Shown: in pieces, positions 1-7,839 of the stretch | Position numbering within the stretch: the stretch's first letter is position 1 | Layout of the letters: each line of letters opens with the position of its first letter | From: Bacillota bacterium | GTDB taxonomy: Bacteria > Bacillota > Clostridia > Christensenellales > Aristaeellaceae | Length of the DNA: 64,000 bases | Direction of reading: 5' to 3' | Assembly: GCA_023444095.1 (NCBI GenBank) | Contig: JAEZRP010000036.1 | Location: forward strand, 279,318-343,317 | The notes under the pieces: generated by a model | Database searches by the model: none | What the model was told of the DNA's origin: nothing | Seen by the model: the letters and a program-made list of their open reading frames with translations, nothing else | Made by a program: the position numbers and the translations under genes

Positions 1-395
1 TCGTCCTTGATCTCGCGCAGCTTTTCGACAGTGCCCGTCATGCTCAAGAGCTTTTTTCCAGAAAGCGCCCGCTCGAGCGCCACGAAGGAATCGTGCGTGA
101 CATAGTCCGTCTCCGTCGCGGCGGAGGAAAGCGAAAATTCCTCCATCAGTTCCGCGCAGACCGCGGGGCCTGTCCGCTGGGCGGTCGTCATCTCGACGCG
201 AAAGCCCGGCGCCTGCCGCTCGGCCATTTCGGTGTAGCGGAAGTCGGTCACGATCACGCGCGCCTTTTCGCACACGAAAAGACAGCCTTCGCCCGTGTAG
301 CCCGAAAGCCAGCGCATGTTCTCCGGGCGGAGAACGATCGCGGCCTCGGCTTCCTTCCCCGGCAGAAGATCCGTCAGCTTCTCATATCTCTCCAA
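1..395 (-). CDS. Xaa-Pro aminopeptidase (M24 family), N-terminal part
   Basis: This is the N-terminal 131 codons of an aminopeptidase P type protein; the rest lies beyond the window start. The visible part is the creatinase-like N-terminal domain, with the family pattern of a residue run like RPENMRWLSGYTGE near residues 20-33 followed by VTDFRYTEMA near residue 48. The metal-binding catalytic domain would follow and is not visible. The start is TTG at 395, because GGAGG lies 8 bases upstream and no in-frame ATG is better placed. A TAGAAT -10 box (427-432) lies just upstream. A second M24 enzyme is encoded at 46.1-47.1 kb. The family removes N-terminal residues before proline in the cytoplasm. 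Confidence 0.8.
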   Translation of the reverse strand, partial: MERYEKLTDLLPGKEAEAAIVLRPENMRWLSGYTGEGCLFVCEKARVIVTDFRYTEMAERQAPGFRVEMTTAQRTGPAVCAELMEEFSLSSAATETDYVTHDSFVALERALSGKKLLSMTGTVEKLREIKD

Positions 396-445
396 AGCGG
401 TTGCCTCCAAGCGTACATACCAATTCATTCTAGCACACGGACCAT

Positions 446-485
446 AAAAAAACCAGTCCCCGCGCGCGCAATCCATGCGGAGACT
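446..485 (-). terminator. Intrinsic terminator after aspartokinase
   Basis: On the minus strand a 9-bp stem (485-477 with 463-455, one G-U pair) is followed after two bases by seven T residues (452-446). It sits 24 bases past the aspartokinase stop and before the promoter region of the aminopeptidase gene. Confidence 0.75.
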
Positions 486-508
486 GCGAAATTTTACGAC
501 AAAATAAT

Positions 509-1558
509 TCAGTTATTGTGCGACGGTTGTCGCGCGAGCGCGTAAACCGCGCGCGCGGTTTCCCGGATCTGCGCCTCGGGACAGGTGATCGAGACGGTTT
601 CCCCCTTTACCGAAACCGTCGAGCCCTCGGGGAGAATCCCCGCGAGGGACGCGGCCAGGTTTCCGTCCGAGCCGACGAGCGTCAGCCGACAGGTGTCCGC
701 GGCGCAGCGCGACATGGCGAGGAACGGACCCTCCCAGCGCGCGTTGCGCGAGACGCGCGTGCCCTGCGCGTCCGGGCGGAATGTATTTTTGACGACGATG
801 GGGACGTTCGCCCGCTCGACGGGCGCGACGCAGTCGTGGTGCAGAACCCCGGCTCCCAGCCGGGAAAACGCGCGCGCCTGCTCGTAGCTTAAAAATGGGA
901 TCGCCGCCGCGTCCGGCACGAGCCTGGGGTCCGCGGCGCGAAAGCCGTCGACGTCCGTCCAGTTCTCGTATCTCTCCGCGCTCAGCGCCGCCGCGACGTG
1001 CGCGCCCGAGATGTCGGAGCCCCCGCGCGGAAACGTCACCACGCGCCCCGCGGCGTCCGCGCCGTAAAAGCCGGGTACCACAGCGCCTCCGGCCGGCAGC
1101 TCTCGAATCCGCGCGTAGCTTTTCGCCACGTCGAGAACGCCCTCGGAAAACAGAAACAGGTCGGCCGCGTCGACAAACGGCAGCCCCAGATAGTCCGCGA
1201 GCGCCTTTGCGCACAGCCATTCGCCCCGGCTCGCCGACATGTCGCGGCTCGTCTGCGCGGCCTCGTCGAGCGTGGCGAGCTCGGTTTCGTAGGAGCGAAG
1301 TCCGAGGCCGTTCGCGATCGCGCGGAACACGTCCCGCGCGCCCTCGAGCGCGTCGAGCCGTTCCGCGCCTTCCGAGGCGAACGCGGCGATCAAACGGTCG
1401 GTTACCTTAACGTCCTCGTCAAACCGCTTTCCCGGCGCGGATACGACGATATACCGTCTGCGCCCGTCCCGGCGGACGATCTCGGCCACGCGCTCGAAGC
1501 GGCGCGCGTCCGCGAGGGAGGTACCTCCGAATTTGCACACGATCGGCCTCACGCGCAT
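509..1558 (-). CDS. Aspartokinase-family protein
   Basis: The protein (349 aa) phosphorylates aspartate as the first step of lysine, threonine and methionine synthesis. The amino-acid kinase signature CKFGGTSLAD lies near residues 8-17, and FPRGGSDISGAH near residue 180 is the conserved ATP/aspartate-binding stretch of the family. The C-terminus (about residues 275-349) is shorter than in usual 400-aa aspartokinases and may hold only a reduced ACT region, so feedback control could differ. The start is ATG 1558: AGGAG is 6 bases upstream, whereas it would touch the alternative ATG 1564. The gene is monocistronic, has a terminator at 446-485, and diverges from the ABC exporter gene. Confidence 0.85.
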   Translation of the reverse strand: MRVRPIVCKFGGTSLADARRFERVAEIVRRDGRRRYIVVSAPGKRFDEDVKVTDRLIAAFASEGAERLDALEGARDVFRAIANGLGLRSYETELATLDEAAQTSRDMSASRGEWLCAKALADYLGLPFVDAADLFLFSEGVLDVAKSYARIRELPAGGAVVPGFYGADAAGRVVTFPRGGSDISGAHVAAALSAERYENWTDVDGFRAADPRLVPDAAAIPFLSYEQARAFSRLGAGVLHHDCVAPVERANVPIVVKNTFRPDAQGTRVSRNARWEGPFLAMSRCAADTCRLTLVGSDGNLAASLAGILPEGSTVSVKGETVSITCPEAQIRETARAVYALARQPSHNN

Positions 1559-1669
1559 ACGCATCTCCTTTCGGACCATGCTTCATCGTATGCCGCGAGG
1601 CCGATTCGGTGCGGAGGCCCCCGCTTCAACAAAAGGTTGCGCATGCTGGCGCTTCAAAGCAGGAAATGC

Positions 1670-1675
1670 TATAAT
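1670..1675 (+). promoter_or_regulatory. -10 box for the exporter operon
   Basis: A perfect TATAAT lies 24 bases upstream of the ABC exporter start. The base run 17 bp further upstream (TGGCGC) is a poor -35 match, so only the -10 element is claimed. Confidence 0.5.
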
Positions 1676-1698
1676 CTGGTATGGGAAGGGGGAGTTTG

Positions 1699-3393
1699 AT
1701 GAAGTCCGAATGCAGGCGCCAGTTCATGAAGGGAAACCACTTCAACTTTGCGATGACGGTTTTCTCCCTTGTGCTCGCGAGCGCGCTCAACATCTCGGTG
1801 GCGTTCATCATGAAGACGCTCATCGAGGCCATGGAAGGCCGCGACTGGAGCGGCATGTTCCGGGGTCTCGTCATCACGCTCTCCGCCGTCGCCCTGTTTC
1901 TGGCGTTCAGTCTCATCCAGAAAACGTTCAAGAATCGCTTCATGAAAAAGGCGCTCACGCAATACAAGCAGCACGTGTTCGAGCGCGTCCTGTCAAAGTC
2001 CATCGGCGATTTCGGCGCGGCGTCGTCGGGAAGGCTCATTTCCGCGTTCTCGAACGATCTTTCCTCCATCGAGTCGAACTATCTGGGCGGCGGGACCGAC
2101 CTCATCTTCCAGCTCATCCAGTTCGCGGCCGCGGTCGGCGCGATGCTGTTTCTGAATCCCATCATGACGGGTTCGGTCATCGTGGTGACGCTCGTGCCAG
2201 CCCTCCTCACCATGCGCTACGGGAGCCGCCTCACCCGTCGCGAGCGCGAAACCTCCGACCGCAACGAGGGCTTCGTCGATCAGGTCAAGGACCTTCTGAA
2301 CGGCTTCGTGGTCGTCAAGTCCTTCAAGGCCGAACGCGAGGTAATGGACCTTTTCATGAAGAAGAATCTCGAGCTCGAGGACACCAAGCGCCGCCGCCGG
2401 GAGACGAACGACACACTGAACGTCGTCTCCACGTTCGCGGCGACCCTCGTTCTCGTCGTGATCTTCACCCTCGGCGCGTTCTTCGTCATGAAGGACGTGA
2501 TGACCATCGGCGCGGTGCTTGCCTTCGTGCAGCTTTCAAACCACATCCTCTCGCCCATTCAGCGCATCGTGCCGCTCAAGAGCAACTTCACCGCCGCGGG
2601 ACAGCTCATCGACAAGCTGGAGGACGTGGTCGAGAACAGCGCGAGCCTCGGCCAAAGGACGCTCGTCGGGGGCTTCTCGGACGCCATCCGCTTTCGCGAC
2701 GTGAGCTTCGGCTACGAACCGGGGCTCAACGCGCTGGGCGGCGTGTCCTTCGACTTTGAGAAGGGGAAGAGCTACGCCATCGTGGGCGCGTCCGGCTCCG
2801 GAAAGTCCACCATGCTGAAGCTCCTTCTGGGCTACTACCCAAACTATGCGGGCTCGATCACCATCGACGGCGTGGAGATGCGCGACGCCGACCTCGACAG
2901 CCTGTTTGATATTGAGTCGGTCATCCAACAGAACGTGTTCCTCTTTGACGAGAGCATCCTTCACAACATCACGCTTTTCAAGGACTTCCCGGAGGAGAAG
3001 GTCGACGCGGCGGCGCGGCGCGCGGGGCTCTCGTCGCTCATCGAGCAGAAGGGCGCGGACTACGCCTGCGGCGAGGGCGGGCAGAACCTCTCCGGCGGCG
3101 AGAAGCAGAGGGTGTCGATCGCCCGCTGCCTCGTGCGCGAGACGCCGATCCTCCTGATGGACGAGGCGACGGCCGCGCTTGACAACCAGACCGCGGAGTC
3201 CGTTACGAGCGCCATCCTCGCGATCGACGGCCTCACGCGCATCATCGTCACCCACAAGCTCGACGAGCGGCTCATGGCGCGCTACGACGCGATCATCGTC
3301 ATGCACAACGGTGAAATCGCCGAAACCGGCAGGTTTCATGACTTGATGGAGCGGAAGGGATACTTCTACTCCCTCTACAACGTATCGCAATGA
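1699..3393 (+). CDS. ABC exporter half-transporter (membrane plus ATPase domain)
   Basis: A 564-aa type IV ABC exporter subunit, with six-helix membrane domain in residues 20-290 and nucleotide-binding domain in 330-560. Walker A GASGSGKST is near residue 362, the LSGGEKQR signature near 463 and Walker B ILLMDEATAALD near 484. It should act as a homo- or heterodimer in the cytoplasmic membrane; the substrate is not evident. The start is ATG 1699, 4 bases after GGGGGAG; an ATG at 1681 has no ribosome site. Its stop overlaps the next start (ATGA), so the AviRa-like methyltransferase gene is translationally coupled, which makes a role in drug or metabolite export plausible but unproven. Confidence 0.85.
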   Translation: MKSECRRQFMKGNHFNFAMTVFSLVLASALNISVAFIMKTLIEAMEGRDWSGMFRGLVITLSAVALFLAFSLIQKTFKNRFMKKALTQYKQHVFERVLSKSIGDFGAASSGRLISAFSNDLSSIESNYLGGGTDLIFQLIQFAAAVGAMLFLNPIMTGSVIVVTLVPALLTMRYGSRLTRRERETSDRNEGFVDQVKDLLNGFVVVKSFKAEREVMDLFMKKNLELEDTKRRRRETNDTLNVVSTFAATLVLVVIFTLGAFFVMKDVMTIGAVLAFVQLSNHILSPIQRIVPLKSNFTAAGQLIDKLEDVVENSASLGQRTLVGGFSDAIRFRDVSFGYEPGLNALGGVSFDFEKGKSYAIVGASGSGKSTMLKLLLGYYPNYAGSITIDGVEMRDADLDSLFDIESVIQQNVFLFDESILHNITLFKDFPEEKVDAAARRAGLSSLIEQKGADYACGEGGQNLSGGEKQRVSIARCLVRETPILLMDEATAALDNQTAESVTSAILAIDGLTRIIVTHKLDERLMARYDAIIVMHNGEIAETGRFHDLMERKGYFYSLYNVSQ

Positions 3394-4208
3394 ACTATCT
3401 CTACGCAAACCGCCCCTCCTACGAGGACTTCGCTCCCGGCCGCGCGCTCTGTCACGCGCCGGGCATGACGAACTTCCCCGCACGGCTCGCCGAGGAGCTC
3501 ATGGGCCGCTGCCTCCGGTTCCTTGGCCGGAGGGAGAACGTGGTGCTCTACGACCCGCTGTGCGGCGTAGGCTCCCTCCTCGCCGTCGCGGCGCTCACGC
3601 ACGCGCCCGCGCTCGCGCGCGTCCGGGGAACGGACGCCGACCCTTCCGCTGTTTTGATGGCGCAAAAAAACATGGCCCTGCTTGCGCCGGGCGGCCTCGA
3701 GGATCGCGCGCGGGCGCTTTCGGAGATGGGGGAGCGCTTCGGGCGTCCTTCTTACGAGGAGGCGGAACAGGCCGCGCGCCGCCTGAAGGAACTCTTGCCG
3801 GGGGCGGGAATCCCTGCCGAGGCTTTCGCGGCGGACGCCTTCCGGCTTCCGGACGACGGCTTCCGCGCGGACGTCATACTGACCGACTTCCCCTACGGCG
3901 ACATGAAGGCGTGGGCGACGGGCGGCGCGGACGGCTTCCTCGCGGCGATCTTGCCAAGGCTCAATTCCGGCGGCGTGATCTGCGCCATCATGGACAAGAA
4001 ACAGAAGCTGCCGCCTTCGGCGCTTCAAAGGCTCGAGCGCCAGAGCGTGGGAAAGCGCAGATACGAAATATACCGTCTTCCCCCCGACCCCCACCTTGAC
4101 GAGGCGCGCGCGGCGGTGGTAGAATCGCAAAAAACGTTGGGAGGCGGCTTATGCGCATCACCGAAGACGGACGCGTCCTCTGGAGCGACCGGGCACCGCA
4201 GGCCATGA
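3390..4208 (+). CDS. AviRa-like rRNA methyltransferase
   Basis: A 272-aa class I SAM methyltransferase. The N-terminal CHAPGMTNFPARLAEEL (residues 21-37), the SAM loop DPLCGVGSLL (54-63) and the catalytic-type motif TDFPYGDMKAW (about 166-176) resemble AviRa, the enzyme that methylates a 23S rRNA guanosine in the avilamycin-binding region. Recognition is from memory of the family pattern, so substrate and site are inference. There is no clear ribosome site; it starts in the ATGA overlap with the exporter gene. Its last 58 bases overlap the next gene, which has its own good ribosome site. The pairing with an exporter suggests a ribosome-protection plus efflux unit, or a housekeeping rRNA modifier carried beside it. 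Confidence 0.7.
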   Translation: MNYLYANRPSYEDFAPGRALCHAPGMTNFPARLAEELMGRCLRFLGRRENVVLYDPLCGVGSLLAVAALTHAPALARVRGTDADPSAVLMAQKNMALLAPGGLEDRARALSEMGERFGRPSYEEAEQAARRLKELLPGAGIPAEAFAADAFRLPDDGFRADVILTDFPYGDMKAWATGGADGFLAAILPRLNSGGVICAIMDKKQKLPPSALQRLERQSVGKRRYEIYRLPPDPHLDEARAAVVESQKTLGGGLCASPKTDASSGATGHRRP

Positions 4209-4747
4209 TCCGAAGGCTGTACGAGAGCGACGCGACGGGACTGATCGACGAGGAACTGCTCGAATGCGCGGGTACCGTGCTCTACGCGCGCTGCACGGAT
4301 ATCCTCTACATCCGCGATTTTCTGGACGGCACATACCGCTGCCCGCGCTGCGAGCTTCTCGACGGCAGCGGCCCGGAGATGGAGGATGACGCCTGCCCCG
4401 TCTGCGGGTTTGCGCTCCCGAAGGCCGCGCTGCGCGAGAGCTTTCACAAAAGGCAGCTGAACCCCGGCGGCGCGGTGCCCGCGTTTGAAAAGTTTGTCGG
4501 GGAATGGAGAATGGCGTCGACCGCGCCGCAGAAAATGCGCGCCATCGACGCCGTGATCCACTCGTTTCATTACTCGCTCAAGGCCATGCCAGACGTGCCT
4601 ACGCGCGCGGCGGGGGTCAACCTCATCGAGGGAAGGCTCGGCGAGGTGGTGGAATTCCTCGACGCGCTCTCGGAAAACAGGGATTTCCGAAGGGAGATCG
4701 CGCGCAACCGCGCGCTCTGGGCGGGCTGGAAGAATCAGCCCTCGTAG
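4151..4747 (+). CDS. Zinc-ribbon protein of unknown function
   Basis: A 198-aa soluble protein that I cannot assign. Two CXXC pairs (CPRC at about 64-67, CPVC at about 81-84) form a probable zinc ribbon in the middle. The C-terminal 90 residues are predicted helical, with a HSFHYSLKAMPDVPTRAAGVNLIEG-type stretch (split here for reading; residues about 136-160) that looks conserved rather than random. It starts inside the AviRa-like gene at ATG 4151, 6 bases after GGGAGG, and overlaps the convergent GNAT gene by 13 bases at its 3' end. Zinc ribbons of this type often bind nucleic acid or protein partners, but no function is claimed. Confidence 0.75.
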   Translation: MRITEDGRVLWSDRAPQAMIRRLYESDATGLIDEELLECAGTVLYARCTDILYIRDFLDGTYRCPRCELLDGSGPEMEDDACPVCGFALPKAALRESFHKRQLNPGGAVPAFEKFVGEWRMASTAPQKMRAIDAVIHSFHYSLKAMPDVPTRAAGVNLIEGRLGEVVEFLDALSENRDFRREIARNRALWAGWKNQPS

Positions 4748-5172
4748 ATGCGGGACTCCTCGCCCCAGGGGTGATACCCCTGCCCGACGTATGTAAACCC
4801 GTACTTTTCGTAGTACCCCACGTGATCCGTGCACAGGTACACGCGCGCAAACCCGGCCCTGCGCGCGTCCGATTTCGCCCGCTCAATGAGAAGGCTCCCC
4901 AGCGCGCGCCCGCGCATGTCGGGCTCGACGTACAGCGCGCACAGCCAGGGCCACAGGTCCTGCCGGCTGATGAAGTCGTTCGCGATCAGGCCCGCGCAGC
5001 CGACGATCCGCTCGCCGTCCAAAAGCGCGTACCACTCGGGCAGCCTGTCCCCGATGTGCGCGAAGCAGTCGTCGTACACCCGAACGGTGTCGGGGCCCGC
5101 CCACTTCGATTTGACGTATTCCAAAATCCTATCGCAGGCTTCCGGGTTTTCCCGGACGGACAATATCCTCAT
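4735..5172 (-). CDS. GNAT-family N-acetyltransferase
   Basis: A 145-aa single-domain acetyl-CoA-dependent acetyltransferase. The strand LCALYVEPDMRGRALGSLLIERA (about residues 75-97 in total) carries the RGRALG acetyl-CoA pyrophosphate loop, and YYEKYGFTYVG near the C-terminus is the typical GNAT ending. Substrate is unknown. The start ATG 5172 overlaps the upstream glycosidase stop as ATGA, so the two are coupled in one transcript. The longer in-frame extension upstream is only antisense reading of other sequence. The 3' end overlaps the convergent zinc-ribbon gene. Confidence 0.8.
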   Translation of the reverse strand: MRILSVRENPEACDRILEYVKSKWAGPDTVRVYDDCFAHIGDRLPEWYALLDGERIVGCAGLIANDFISRQDLWPWLCALYVEPDMRGRALGSLLIERAKSDARRAGFARVYLCTDHVGYYEKYGFTYVGQGYHPWGEESRIYEG

Positions 5173-6350
5173 TTCACGTACCCCAGCCGCCGCGCGGCGT
5201 ACACGTACAGAAGAAGCGCGCTCGAATACCACTCGGAGCTTTTCGACATCTCGCCCGTGAGCGGGTCGAGCTCCTGCGAGAAGTTCATATCGCTTCGCGT
5301 CATGGCCTCGAGCCAGCGGGAAAGCAGTTCGTCGTAGTCGGCGGAAAAGCCGTAGAAGTCCATCCACCGCGCGCACCGAAGAGCCGTCAGCGCCTGCGAA
5401 TAGTAGCCCCAGCTGTTCCCGTCCCGGTCCTTCTTGCTGCCGGGATCGGAGATCGCCATGGAGGGGAAGGGGTAGGGCGTCCAGAACTCGTCTGGGTTTC
5501 GCATGTGGCGCGCGTAGATTGCGTTTGCCGTCTCCCTGTCGAGCACATGCTCCTGAAACACGTTTGAAATCGCGATGGACAGGAATTTCCGCTTATTTCC
5601 CTGCCTGTCGACGTCATAGAAGAAGAGGTCGTCCGGGTCATAGAGAAGCTCGAACATCCGCTTTTTAACGGCCTCGGCCTTCTCGCGCCACGCGCGCGCC
5701 TCGTGAATATGCCCCAGTTCCTCCGCCATCTCGGCGAGCGCCATCCGGTCTCCATAGAAAACCGCGTTCATGTCGGGCGCGAGAAGCGGCACCGCGTCCG
5801 CGTCCACGGGCAGCACGCCGTCCACGTCCGGGCATTTGTTGGGAATGTCCGAGAGCCGCGCGGAGTTGTCGTGACCGGTGTCGTACAGGCAGAAGAGCTC
5901 AATCAGCCCCTTGTCCAGGGTCATCCGGTTGTTCACAAGCCACGTGTCCCACGCCTTCAGGCCCAGGTACGCCTCCTTCAGATACTCCCTGTCGCTTAAG
6001 AGCCTGTACGCCTCGAGGCAGAGCGCCCCGAACGACACGCACTCCTGGATCTGACTGTAGCCGACGGACGCGCCGTACCCCCGCGTCGAAATCGAGCTGT
6101 CGAGAACGTTGAAAGGCATCCGCCCGCTCGGCTTCTGGTTGCGCAAAAATAAAAGCGTCTGGTTCCGCGCCACCTCGCGCCCCGCCGGGGTGAGGTTCGC
6201 GTACGCGATCGCGTCGTAGACGTGCTCCATCCATACGCCCGGATACGCGGTTGAGATGAGAAAGAGCGGCCCCGCCTGCCCCGGAAAGGACTTCACGTGC
6301 ACCTTCTCGATCCGTTCGAGCGCCGCCGTGTACTTCGTTTTGATGTCCAT
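5169..6350 (-). CDS. (alpha/alpha)6-barrel glycosidase, MGH1/trehalase-like
   Basis: A 393-aa cytoplasmic protein without signal peptide. Repeated aromatic helical segments such as YPGVWMEHVYDAIAYA (about 35-50), WTPYPFPSMAISDP (about 302-315) and the C-terminal SQELDPLTGEMSKSSEWYSS (about 362-381) match the (alpha/alpha)6 toroid glycosidases related to GH63/trehalase and mannosylglycerate hydrolase. Acidic residues in the conserved loops are candidate catalysts; the sugar is not predictable. The start ATG 6350 has GGGAGG 7 bases upstream. A TTGCGG-N17-TATACT promoter precedes it. Coupled downstream to a GNAT gene by ATGA overlap. Confidence 0.7.
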   Translation of the reverse strand: MDIKTKYTAALERIEKVHVKSFPGQAGPLFLISTAYPGVWMEHVYDAIAYANLTPAGREVARNQTLLFLRNQKPSGRMPFNVLDSSISTRGYGASVGYSQIQECVSFGALCLEAYRLLSDREYLKEAYLGLKAWDTWLVNNRMTLDKGLIELFCLYDTGHDNSARLSDIPNKCPDVDGVLPVDADAVPLLAPDMNAVFYGDRMALAEMAEELGHIHEARAWREKAEAVKKRMFELLYDPDDLFFYDVDRQGNKRKFLSIAISNVFQEHVLDRETANAIYARHMRNPDEFWTPYPFPSMAISDPGSKKDRDGNSWGYYSQALTALRCARWMDFYGFSADYDELLSRWLEAMTRSDMNFSQELDPLTGEMSKSSEWYSSALLLYVYAARRLGYVK

Positions 6351-6368
6351 CCTCTCGCCTCCCGCGTC

Positions 6369-6397
6369 AGTATAGACGCAAAGCGCGCTTTCCGCAA
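6369..6397 (-). promoter_or_regulatory. Promoter of the glycosidase-GNAT operon
   Basis: Minus-strand TTGCGG (6397-6392), 17-bp spacer, TATACT (6374-6369). It lies 19 bases upstream of the glycosidase start. Confidence 0.65.
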
Positions 6398-6483
6398 GAG
6401 ACGGCGCGTTTTTTCGGAAATACAGCAAGATGTTCCCTTTTATTCCGTCACATCTTTGCTAAACTGTTTGCGAGGTGATTGGG

Positions 6484-7839
6484 ATGAATCCAAAGGAAGT
6501 ACTCTTTGCCACTCTCAGGCACGAGGGAACAGACGTTACCCCCTGGGTGCCCTTCGCGGGCGTACACGCCGGCAAGCTCGCCGGATTCGACGCCACGGAG
6601 GTACTGACCGACCCCGACAAGCTCTTTGAATCGCTCATGGCGGTCAACCGCCTTTACAAGCCCTTCGGCCAGCCCATCGTGTTCGATCTGCAGATCGAGG
6701 CGGAGTGCCTCGGCTGCGAGCTCCGCTGGGCGAAGGACGCGCCGCCCTCCGTTGCCTCGCATCCCCTGGAGGACGAGGCGGTCGTGCCCTGCGAATGCAC
6801 GATCCCGACGTCGAAGAGCGGGCGCTTTCCGATGATCCTGGACGTCATGCGCCGGATGAAGGAAGCGGTGGGGGAGAAGACGGCCCTCTACGGCCTCATT
6901 TGCGGGCCGTTCACGCTCGCGTCCCACCTGCGCGGAAACGACATCTTCATGGACATGTTCGACGACGAGGACTACATCGACGCGCTTCTCGCCTTTACGG
7001 CCGAGGTCGGCCGGCGCGTCGCCGCCATGTACATCGCGGCGGGCATGGACGTGATCGCCGTGGTCGATCCGCTCATCAGCCAGATTTCGGCCAAGCACTT
7101 CGAGCGTTTCATGTCGGGGCCGTTTGCCTCCATCTTCGATTTTATCCGCGAGAAGAAGGCGTTTTCCTCCTTCTTCGTCTGCGGCGACGCGACGCGCAAC
7201 ATCGAGGTCATGTGCAAAACCGGCCCCGACTCCATCTCCGTCGACGAGAATGTGAACCTCGCCGCCGCGAAGGAGATCTGCGACCGGTACGACATCGCCA
7301 TCGGCGGCAACATTCCGCTTACGTCCGTCATGCTCCACGGAAGCCAGCAGGACAACATGAAGTGCGTGATCGACCTTTACGACGCCGTCAAGAACCGCAA
7401 GAACCTCATCGTCGCCCCCGGCTGCGACATGCCCTATGCCGTGCCGGTCGAGAACGCCATCGCGGTCACGCAGGCGGTTCTGCAGGAGGCGGACGTGCGC
7501 AAGATCCTCGAGAACTACGTCGCGGCGGACGATTCCATCGAGGTGGAGCTCCCCGACTACGAGCACCTCGAAAGGCCGCTCATGGAGGTCTTCACGCTCG
7601 ACTCCCTCACCTGCGCGGCGTGCACGTACATGATGGGCGCCGCCATGGAGGCAAAGCGCGAATTCGGAGACCGGATCGACGTGGTGGAGTACAAGTATAC
7701 CGAAAGGGAAAACATCGCGCGCTGCAAGAAGATGGGCGTTCCGAACCTGCCTTCGATCTACATCAACGGACAGCTCAAGTTCCGTTCCATCATCCCCAGC
7801 CGCGACGAGCTCTTCGCCGCCATCCGCGAGGCGCTGTGA
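6484..7839 (+). CDS. URO-D/MtaA-family protein fused to a thioredoxin-like domain
   Basis: A 451-aa protein. Residues 1-345 form a uroporphyrinogen decarboxylase-fold domain of the type found in corrinoid methyltransferases (MtaA/MtbA) and their relatives. The family zinc motif HXC is altered: FVCGD occupies the position (about residue 237) with Phe in place of His, while the second Cys survives in APGCDMP. Residues about 365-451 form a thioredoxin-like domain with CAAC at 377-380 and the cis-proline type motif GVPNLPSIYINGQ near 420. The start is ATG 6484, after GCGAGGTGATTGGG. The downstream CobW-type GTPase overlaps by 4 bases, suggesting metal or cofactor delivery to this protein. True substrate unknown; heme synthesis is unlikely because no other heme genes are near. 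Confidence 0.8.
   Translation: MNPKEVLFATLRHEGTDVTPWVPFAGVHAGKLAGFDATEVLTDPDKLFESLMAVNRLYKPFGQPIVFDLQIEAECLGCELRWAKDAPPSVASHPLEDEAVVPCECTIPTSKSGRFPMILDVMRRMKEAVGEKTALYGLICGPFTLASHLRGNDIFMDMFDDEDYIDALLAFTAEVGRRVAAMYIAAGMDVIAVVDPLISQISAKHFERFMSGPFASIFDFIREKKAFSSFFVCGDATRNIEVMCKTGPDSISVDENVNLAAAKEICDRYDIAIGGNIPLTSVMLHGSQQDNMKCVIDLYDAVKNRKNLIVAPGCDMPYAVPVENAIAVTQAVLQEADVRKILENYVAADDSIEVELPDYEHLERPLMEVFTLDSLTCAACTYMMGAAMEAKREFGDRIDVVEYKYTERENIARCKKMGVPNLPSIYINGQLKFRSIIPSRDELFAAIREAL

Noticed and set aside
6484..7839. The URO-D protein as a true heme-pathway uroporphyrinogen decarboxylase.
   Set aside because: Altered metal-site motif, thioredoxin fusion and CobW-type partner fit the methyltransferase-like branch; no other heme genes are near.
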